Source of the DNA: DASCNA01 sp036011305
GTDB taxonomy: Bacteria; Verrucomicrobiota; Lentisphaeria; Victivallales; GWF2-38-69
DNA length: 7,142 nucleotides
Direction: 5' to 3'
Assembly: GCA_036011305.1 (NCBI GenBank)
Contig: DASCNA010000275.1
Coordinates: 1-7,142, forward strand
The position numbers and the translations under genes were made by a program. Shown in pieces: positions 1 through 5,229 of the stretch; position 1 is the stretch's first letter; each line of letters starts with the position of its first letter. A model generated the notes under the pieces. The model was not told the DNA's origin. It saw only the letters and a program-made list of their open reading frames with translations, and did not search any database.

Positions 1-224
1 ATATATGAATCTGCATATACTTTTCTGAAGAACTTAGACATATGCTTTAGTACATCGATATGATATATTTTCAACTCATTAAACTGCCTTGAAGCAAGAC
101 ATAAGCTCTGTGCAGCTTTAATATGCCCTCCTCCTGAAGAACAGCTCAGAATTAATACTTTTGTTCTGCCCGGAGTCAAGCAATTAATTCCTTTAAAGTT
201 TTTAAAATTATCAAAAATCAGCAT
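1..224 (-). CDS. GT28/MGDG-synthase-like glycosyltransferase, N-terminal part only
   Basis: The first 74 residues are visible; the gene runs off the left edge. After a short leader, residues 22-41 read TKVLILSCSSGGGHIKAAQS. This matches the opening beta strand and glycine-rich GGGH-x-x-AA loop of the MGDG synthase N-terminal domain, found in family 28 glycosyltransferases such as UgtP and other processive diacylglycerol glucosyltransferases. Members of this family transfer glucose or galactose from UDP-sugar to diacylglycerol at the inner face of the membrane, making glycolipids and lipoteichoic acid anchors. The ATG at 222-224 was chosen because an in-frame TGA lies 12 bases upstream and the conserved strand begins about 20 residues later. 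Its ribosome binding site is weak (GAGAAAA), so translation may be coupled to the upstream gene that ends 19 bp away. The UDP-sugar-binding C-terminal half is not in the window, so the exact sugar and acceptor cannot be called. MurG, another GT28 enzyme, is less likely given the GGGHIKAAQ form. Confidence 0.85.
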   Translation of the reverse strand, partial: MLIFDNFKNFKGINCLTPGRTKVLILSCSSGGGHIKAAQSLCLASRQFNELKIYHIDVLKHMSKFFRKVYADSY

Positions 225-243
225 AACTATATTTTCTCAATAA

Positions 244-708
244 TTAAACATGAAATTTTTGTTTTAAATAACATATATTATTAAAATCCTCAATAAGTGA
301 CATCATGAAACATAATGTCAGTGCACATCCTAAAAAATTCATTGATATCCAAAGGCCCAAATGTTTACTGAGTATAGCCAGCTCATAAGGTAACAAAAAT
401 GGACTGTAAATACATAAAAAAACAATAATCACAGGTATTGATAAAAGATATAATATTCTATGCTGTCTTATCTTGATATAAAATATATAAGCTGCTTTAA
501 GTGAAAAATAGCAAAGATAGCTGAAGCAGGCAAGAAAAATACAAGCCGAGTAGAAGTATGGGCATTTCATTTCCTTATAAAAATTTACATCATGTGCTAC
601 AGGTAAATCAATCCCCAATAGATTAAAAACAGTGCATAAAAAAAAGCATATAATGGAAACTACAGATAAAAATACTGCTATTTCTATTTCTATTTTTAAT
701 AGCTTCAT
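244..708 (-). CDS. Hypothetical four-helix, cysteine-rich membrane protein (154 aa)
   Basis: I do not recognise this family. The protein has four clear hydrophobic segments (about residues 10-31, 51-79, 84-106 and 117-139), short charged connectors (around 44-48 and 79-84) and an ordinary basic tail, so it is an integral inner-membrane protein. It contains ten cysteines in 154 residues, mostly inside the helices or near their ends. No CxxC pair or known metal-binding motif stands out. The gene is very likely real: the ATG at 706-708 has a near-perfect AAGGAGG site five bases upstream, and the stop lies 19 bp before the glycosyltransferase start on the same strand. That spacing suggests co-transcription and perhaps a role beside glycolipid synthesis, such as lipid or substrate handling, but this is only context. 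Nothing in the sequence shows a catalytic site. Confidence 0.75.
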   Translation of the reverse strand: MKLLKIEIEIAVFLSVVSIICFFLCTVFNLLGIDLPVAHDVNFYKEMKCPYFYSACIFLACFSYLCYFSLKAAYIFYIKIRQHRILYLLSIPVIIVFLCIYSPFLLPYELAILSKHLGLWISMNFLGCALTLCFMMSLIEDFNNICYLKQKFHV

Positions 709-713
709 TATTT

Positions 714-720
714 CCTCCTT
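714..720 (-). promoter_or_regulatory. Strong ribosome binding site of the membrane protein gene
   Basis: The minus strand reads AAGGAGG followed by five bases and then the ATG at 706-708. This near-perfect anti-16S match is the strongest site in the window and fixes the start of the 154-residue protein. Confidence 0.85.
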
Positions 721-802
721 TATTAAATACTCTTATTAATACACAATAAATATATTATCTATTTTTAAACTACTACATTCATGACATTAAATTACAGCAA
801 TA

Positions 803-840
803 TGAATATAAAATATTCATTAGTGAATATTTTATATTCA
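803..840. repeat. Perfect inverted repeat, possible paired operator
   Basis: Two 17-base arms (803-819 and 824-840) are exact reverse complements around a 4-base centre, TTAG. Each arm holds a smaller palindrome, GAATAT-3 bp-ATATTC, at 804-818 and 825-839. The two inner palindromes are centred at 811 and 832, 21 bp or two helical turns apart, on the same face of DNA. That is the geometry expected for two dimers of a regulator binding side by side. The element lies 95 bp upstream of the membrane protein ATG, where it could control the minus-strand operon. It could also form an RNA hairpin, but the stem has only A/T pairs apart from four G-C pairs, and no T-run follows on either strand, so it is a poor intrinsic terminator. 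The regulator is unknown. Confidence 0.6.
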
Positions 841-894
841 ACAAAAATTAATAATTTTAAAATTGAGAAGCTGTTTACAACCTAGAAATAGTAA

Positions 895-918
895 TAGGCA
901 GAAATACAGATCTGCCTA
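895..918 (-). terminator. Probable terminator hairpin downstream of the pullulanase
   Basis: TAGGCAGA at 895-902 and TCTGCCTA at 911-918 form an 8-bp perfect stem with an 8-base loop. This is the only G/C-rich dyad in an otherwise A/T-rich spacer. It starts 35 bases past the pullulanase stop. On the minus strand it is followed by TTACTATTTCT, an interrupted T-rich tail, so it resembles an intrinsic terminator of moderate quality. Some read-through into the operon at 1-708 is possible. There is no T-run on the plus-strand side. Confidence 0.5.
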
Positions 919-952
919 AAAGTAGAAATAATAATTTTAATCTGATTAAATA

Positions 953-3289
953 TTAATATTCAAAAGAGTCAATTACATTATTAGTATGTGCCAGCAACAT
1001 TCCGAAAGCAGGAACTGTAAGAGTGTCCTGCACCATAGAGATAGAAGATATGCCTGCCTGTTTTCCATCAACAACTATACTCCAGTCTCCAACAATAGTT
1101 ATTGTTACATCTTTGCCTGTATTGTTAAAAGCCACAAGAATATTTTTCCACTCATCATTGTTGGCATTGTGTTTAAGAACGTAAGCAATGACTCCTGGAG
1201 GTGAATTTTTTAAAAATTCTAAATGGTTGTTAACATCATTTTTATTAGTCATTCTAAAAGCCGGATGTGATTTTCGTAAACTGATCAGACCTTTGTAATA
1301 TTCAAAAAGACTATAATTCTTTGTTTTCAATTTCCAGTTGATGGGATTTATAGTGGGATCATTGTCATTATAGCTGTTGTCATTTCCACGTTTAGTTCTA
1401 CCGAAATCATCTCCTTCTGCAAAAAAAGGGACTCCTTGTGATGTCATAACCATCCCAATAGCTAACTTATCCATCTTTAGCAGTTTTTCATCATCAGCTT
1501 TCGGCATAGAAGCTTTTAATTTATCCCACAGACATAAATTATCATGACTCGATACATAATTAACTGTTTCAGAAGGAGCAGTTACAGGTATTGATTTTTT
1601 CCCGCTGCCAGTCGATTGCCCTTTAATCTCCTGCTTAAGCCTATCAATCAATTGTTTATTTTTAGCTCCCTGAACAAAACCTTTCGAGTCGTTTATTAAA
1701 ATATTACCCACAATACTGTTTCTTATACCATCATTAAAAGCTGCGATTCCTGTATTTTGAACATTGGTCTGAGTCATACTGTCATCTATCAAAATACCTG
1801 AAGAGATCTGCCAACCCTCTCCATATAAAATAGCGTTTGGATTTATACTTTTGACTTCCTTAAAAATTTCAAGCATAGTTTCTTTATCCATTAGGCCCAT
1901 CAAATCAAATCTGAATCCGTCAATGTGATATTCTTTGGTTAAATATTTAGCAGTATCAACAATATATTTTCTTACCATGGGTCTTTCTGAAGCAATATCA
2001 TTACCGCAGCCTGAACCGTTGTCATATTTTCCGTTATATTTGGTCCTGTAATAATAATAAGGAACAATTTTATCAAAAACAGACAGGTCACCATATCCTG
2101 TTCTATAAGTATGATTGAAAACAGCATCATAAATCACACCGATACCTGCAGTATGCAAAGCCTGTATCATTTTTTTATATTCAATGTATCTTGTAATTCC
2201 ATTTGGGTTTGTAGAATAAGATCCCTCTAAGTTATTATACAGAACAGGATCATATCCCCAGTTGTACCAGGTGTATGTTATATTATTTTCAGCTTCATCC
2301 CCATACCCGTAATCCAGAGTAGGTAAAAGATGAAGATGAGTTATTCCTAAATTAATAAGATGATCAAGTCCTGTTGCATATCCATCCGGGTTTTGTGTAT
2401 TATAAACGGAAAGACCACTGTATCTCCCCTTGTCTTTTGTCGGCGATCCTGCCGTACCACTTATACTAAAATCTCTTACATGTGCCTCATATATAACAGC
2501 ATCAACATTGTTTTTCAGACCTACAAATTCATCTAGATGCCAGGCCGGTACTTCTCTGTTTACATCATTCATATCTATTACCATAGATTTGGAAGAATTG
2601 ACAGCTGAAGCTACGGAGTATGGATCCTGTACAAGAAAAGTTTTTATTTCTCCGTCATAATACTGAGTAATTTCATATAAATAATATTTATTCTTTAAAT
2701 CCTGATCAATAAAAGCTGACCATACGCCTTGTTTTTTTCTTAATAATGGAACTGATTTAAAAAAATTATCTTTATTACTGTTGTAAAAATCGTAAAGTTT
2801 AACTTTTATTCCTAAAGCAGTAGGAGACCATACTTTGAAAATTGTACCAGTATCTCTATATGAAATACCTAAATCATTTTTTGGATAATAATATTTTTTA
2901 TTATTTAAAATATTTCTCGGTATAACAGGTATTTTTTTGCTGTTTTCCAGTGCAATGAAATTTGGGAAAATTACATTATCAACAGGTTTTTCCAAATAAA
3001 TTTTAAAAGTATCACTCTTTATTTCTTTGGTTTGTATATCTTCAATTTTAGAAATTTTTCTGACATTGCCTTCATTATCTTTAATAATGAATAAGTTTTT
3101 TGTCATATTTTTTATAACAACAGGTGTATCAATATTTACTGTAACTATATAAGAATCATCAAGCCAAGCCCAAACTGCTCTTTTTGCAGAAGGTATAGTA
3201 TCGTTTTTAGTTAATGCTTTCATTTCTCCACCCAATATAATTACAATTATTCCAAGCGTATATAACAAAAACCTAGAAATTTTATGCAT
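953..3289 (-). CDS. pulA: Type I pullulanase (alpha-glucan debranching enzyme, GH13), 778 aa
   Basis: Type I pullulanases cleave alpha-1,6 branch links in pullulan, amylopectin, glycogen and limit dextrins. The diagnostic YNWGYDP is at residues 342-348, preceded by YEAHVRDFS at 267-275. The GH13 conserved regions are all present: DAVFNH (388-393), GFRFDLMG with nucleophile Asp462, LYGEGW with acid/base Glu491, and YVSSHDN with Asp583. Region I has Ala389 where Val is more usual. The order appears to be a hydrophobic leader (1-22), a pullulanase-type N-terminal beta domain (about 38-120), a CBM48-like domain (about 140-225), the catalytic barrel (about 260-690) and a C-terminal beta domain ending at AFGMLLAH. 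Length fits the family. Residues 6-20 form a signal or anchor helix after Lys3 and Arg6. There is no lipobox, LPxTG or S-layer domain. The ATG at 3287-3289 has a weak AGGT site eight bases upstream; an in-frame ATG at 3221-3223 with GGGTGGAG before it would give a leaderless 756-residue enzyme. The function is firm; the location is not. Confidence 0.96.
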   Translation of the reverse strand: MHKISRFLLYTLGIIVIILGGEMKALTKNDTIPSAKRAVWAWLDDSYIVTVNIDTPVVIKNMTKNLFIIKDNEGNVRKISKIEDIQTKEIKSDTFKIYLEKPVDNVIFPNFIALENSKKIPVIPRNILNNKKYYYPKNDLGISYRDTGTIFKVWSPTALGIKVKLYDFYNSNKDNFFKSVPLLRKKQGVWSAFIDQDLKNKYYLYEITQYYDGEIKTFLVQDPYSVASAVNSSKSMVIDMNDVNREVPAWHLDEFVGLKNNVDAVIYEAHVRDFSISGTAGSPTKDKGRYSGLSVYNTQNPDGYATGLDHLINLGITHLHLLPTLDYGYGDEAENNITYTWYNWGYDPVLYNNLEGSYSTNPNGITRYIEYKKMIQALHTAGIGVIYDAVFNHTYRTGYGDLSVFDKIVPYYYYRTKYNGKYDNGSGCGNDIASERPMVRKYIVDTAKYLTKEYHIDGFRFDLMGLMDKETMLEIFKEVKSINPNAILYGEGWQISSGILIDDSMTQTNVQNTGIAAFNDGIRNSIVGNILINDSKGFVQGAKNKQLIDRLKQEIKGQSTGSGKKSIPVTAPSETVNYVSSHDNLCLWDKLKASMPKADDEKLLKMDKLAIGMVMTSQGVPFFAEGDDFGRTKRGNDNSYNDNDPTINPINWKLKTKNYSLFEYYKGLISLRKSHPAFRMTNKNDVNNHLEFLKNSPPGVIAYVLKHNANNDEWKNILVAFNNTGKDVTITIVGDWSIVVDGKQAGISSISMVQDTLTVPAFGMLLAHTNNVIDSFEY
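3226..3233 (-). promoter_or_regulatory. Possible internal ribosome binding site within pulA
   Basis: The minus strand reads GGGTGGAG two bases before the in-frame ATG that encodes Met23 of the pullulanase. GGTG can pair with the anti-Shine-Dalgarno sequence at acceptable spacing, although GGAG itself sits too close to the ATG. If used, it would produce a cytoplasmic enzyme lacking the hydrophobic leader. The match may also be accidental, since these bases encode Gly-Gly-Glu. Confidence 0.35.
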
Positions 3290-3343
3290 ATTAAAGAACC
3301 TATTTTTGTGAGATTTTATTTGTTAAGAGTATCTAAAAAACTA

Positions 3344-3373
3344 ATTATAAGGTATTCTATTTAAAAACAACAA
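3344..3373 (-). promoter_or_regulatory. Putative sigma-A promoter of pulA
   Basis: On the minus strand a perfect TATAAT -10 (complement of 3344-3349) lies 18 bp after a TTGTTG -35-like box (complement of 3368-3373). Transcription would begin near 3337 and leave a leader of about 50 bases before the pullulanase ATG. The -10 is convincing and the -35 matches at only three positions. It lies in the 111-bp gap shared with the divergent plus-strand gene. For that gene I see only a poor candidate (TTGTTA at 3320-3325 with AATTAT at 3343-3348), which would overlap this promoter and imply mutual interference. No obvious catabolite-repression (cre) palindrome was seen in the gap. Confidence 0.5.
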
Positions 3374-3400
3374 TTTATTAGAAATCAATAAGATTTATTT

Positions 3401-5227
3401 ATGAAAAGAAATATATATTTTTTCAAAGATTATCTAGAAGATAGGTTTTCACAAGCTTTATATAGAATACCAATTGACTTAGGGTTCAGCTGTCCTCACA
3501 GGACAGAAAACAGCACAGGCTGTATTTTCTGTGCAGAAAATGGTTCAAGAGCTGTTCATTTACAGAACAAAAACAGTATAAAAACTCAAATATTAAAAGG
3601 TATTGATTATGTAGAAAGAAGATACAATGCAGGAGGACAGTATATTGCCTATCTGCAATCCTACACAAATACAAATACCGATATTGATACTATTAAGCAA
3701 ATCTATGAAGAAATAATTAATCTGGCTGATTTTAAAATTTTAATCATTGCCACCAGGCCTGACTGCCTACCTCCACAAGTTTTGGATTACCTTAGTCAGT
3801 TATCAAAAAAAATTGAAATATGGGTCGAACTGGGCGTACAAACTGCAAATGATAATACATTAATAAAAATAAACAGAGCACATACCTTCAGAGAAACTGA
3901 AAAAGCAGTAACAGATCTGGCCAACCTATCAATTAAAACATCAGCCCATATAATTACCGGCCTGCCGGATGAAAATTTAAATGACAACCTGATGACAATC
4001 GAAAAAATTAACAAACTGCCGTTTTCCGGTATCAAATTTCATAATCTACTAATTTTAAAAAAATCACCACTGGGAGAATTATACAGAAATAGTTCAAAAA
4101 TAATAAGAGAAAATAAACTGTTCATTGATAACTTAGGCAGCATTAATCTTTATAACGAATATGAATACATTAGTATTTTAATTGAATTAATAAGAAGAAC
4201 TCCTAGCCACTGGCCCATTATGAGGTTAGTTGCAGAAGCAGATAAAAAACAGATCATTCTTCCTCACTGGAGTATGTCCAAAGGGCAAATAATTGAATTA
4301 ACAGAAAATATAATGAATGAAAATAATTACAAACAGGGAGATCTTATAAATAATAAATCGGAAAATATAATAAAAAATAACACTTCCAACCAATTAATAA
4401 ATAATTTAAAAATTAAAACAAAAGATAACTCTTTTACTTTTTATGACCCTGAGTTTAGAGAGAACTATCATTCTACAGCCGGAGCATATTCGGAAGCTGT
4501 TAATAAATTTGTTAATCCTTCAAACTTTGATTATTATTACAACAGAAAAGATTCAATTAAACTTTTGGATATCGGTTTTGGACTTGGATATAATGCCTTT
4601 ACAGCAATAAAAGAAGCTGATAAGTTAAACAGAAAAGTAGAAATAACATCTCTTGAATTTGATACAAAACCATTATTTCTAGCTTTATCCATCTACGATA
4701 AAACTACTGATGAATATGATATGCTGAAAAGCCTCATGAGTTCAAACAGATGGTCATATAAAAGCAGCTCAATTGATATTCTATTTGGTGATGCCAGAGA
4801 AAATATTAAAAAAATCGCAGAAAATTCCTTTGATATTATTTTCCTTGATGGATTTTCTACAACTAAGAATCCCGAACTCTGGACGTATGATTTTATTAAA
4901 TCTTTATCGAAGGTAATTTCCAATATTGGAGTAATCGTCACATATTCTGCAGCTTTCTCTGTTCGCGGAGCGTTTGTGAGGAATAATTTATCTGTAGGAT
5001 TAACCGAACCTTTCGGAAGAAAAAACGGTGGAACGATTGCTTCAAAAAATATAGATTTAATCAAAAAGCCTCTAACTGAAAAGGACATGAATATAATCGC
5101 AAAATCTACAGCTGGAACACCATATAGAGACCCATCTTTAAACTGGACTAAAAAGAAAATTATTTCCTACAGATCAGACTTAATTAAAAAGCTGAAAAAC
5201 ATGGGTATTCCAAAGTGGTATAAATAA
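3401..5227 (+). CDS. YtqA/YhcC-type radical SAM protein fused to MnmD tRNA methyltransferase (608 aa)
   Basis: This is two proteins in one. Residues 1 to about 317 form a TIGR01212-type radical SAM protein (B. subtilis YtqA, E. coli YhcC). Cys31, Cys41 and Cys44 in CPHRTENSTGCIFC should hold the 4Fe-4S cluster; ELGVQT (143-148) and ITGLPDE (185-191) are typical family segments. An Asn/Lys-rich linker (about 316-340) leads to a MnmD domain (Methyltransf_30, the methyltransferase part of MnmC): LDIGFGLGYN (389-398) is the SAM-binding loop, LEFD (418-421) the acidic loop, and FLDGFSTTKNPELW (481-494) the family signature. MnmD methylates 5-aminomethyl-(2-thio)uridine at tRNA position 34 to give mnm5(s2)U. 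The FAD domain of full MnmC is absent. The ATG at 3401 fits the usual YtqA N-terminus (Tyr-Leu about 20 residues before CP), but no clear Shine-Dalgarno site precedes it. No frameshift or internal stop separates the halves. Domain identities are firm; the role of the radical SAM half is inferred from the fusion. Confidence 0.92.
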   Translation: MKRNIYFFKDYLEDRFSQALYRIPIDLGFSCPHRTENSTGCIFCAENGSRAVHLQNKNSIKTQILKGIDYVERRYNAGGQYIAYLQSYTNTNTDIDTIKQIYEEIINLADFKILIIATRPDCLPPQVLDYLSQLSKKIEIWVELGVQTANDNTLIKINRAHTFRETEKAVTDLANLSIKTSAHIITGLPDENLNDNLMTIEKINKLPFSGIKFHNLLILKKSPLGELYRNSSKIIRENKLFIDNLGSINLYNEYEYISILIELIRRTPSHWPIMRLVAEADKKQIILPHWSMSKGQIIELTENIMNENNYKQGDLINNKSENIIKNNTSNQLINNLKIKTKDNSFTFYDPEFRENYHSTAGAYSEAVNKFVNPSNFDYYYNRKDSIKLLDIGFGLGYNAFTAIKEADKLNRKVEITSLEFDTKPLFLALSIYDKTTDEYDMLKSLMSSNRWSYKSSSIDILFGDARENIKKIAENSFDIIFLDGFSTTKNPELWTYDFIKSLSKVISNIGVIVTYSAAFSVRGAFVRNNLSVGLTEPFGRKNGGTIASKNIDLIKKPLTEKDMNIIAKSTAGTPYRDPSLNWTKKKIISYRSDLIKKLKNMGIPKWYK

Positions 5228-5229
5228 AT

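Noticed and set aside
803..840. Inverted repeat read as an intrinsic terminator, ArgR box pair or insertion-sequence end
   Set aside because: It lacks a T-run and a G/C-rich stem, the half-site spacing does not fit the ArgR consensus, and no transposase or target duplication is nearby.
986..1204. Plus-strand open frame of 72 codons
   Set aside because: It lies inside the pullulanase gene on the opposite strand, has no domain-like content, and is a shadow of the conserved coding frame.
2430..2660. Plus-strand open frame of 76 codons
   Set aside because: It is antisense to the pullulanase catalytic region (YEAHVRDFS and neighbours), and its translation shows no recognisable features.
3320..3348. 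Plus-strand promoter for the fusion gene (TTGTTA, 17 bp, AATTAT)
   Set aside because: The -10 match is poor and the same bases give a much better minus-strand TATAAT; kept only as a remark.
3486..3674. Minus-strand open frame of 62 codons
   Set aside because: It is antisense to the radical SAM cysteine motif; the cysteine-rich look is a by-product of the opposite strand.
3796..4035. Minus-strand open frame of 79 codons
   Set aside because: It is antisense to the conserved ELGVQT and GLPDE segments of the radical SAM domain, with no independent support.
4693..5088. Minus-strand open frame of 131 codons
   Set aside because: Although fairly long, it lies wholly antisense to the MnmD domain, whose FLDGFSTTKNPELW signature proves the plus-strand frame.
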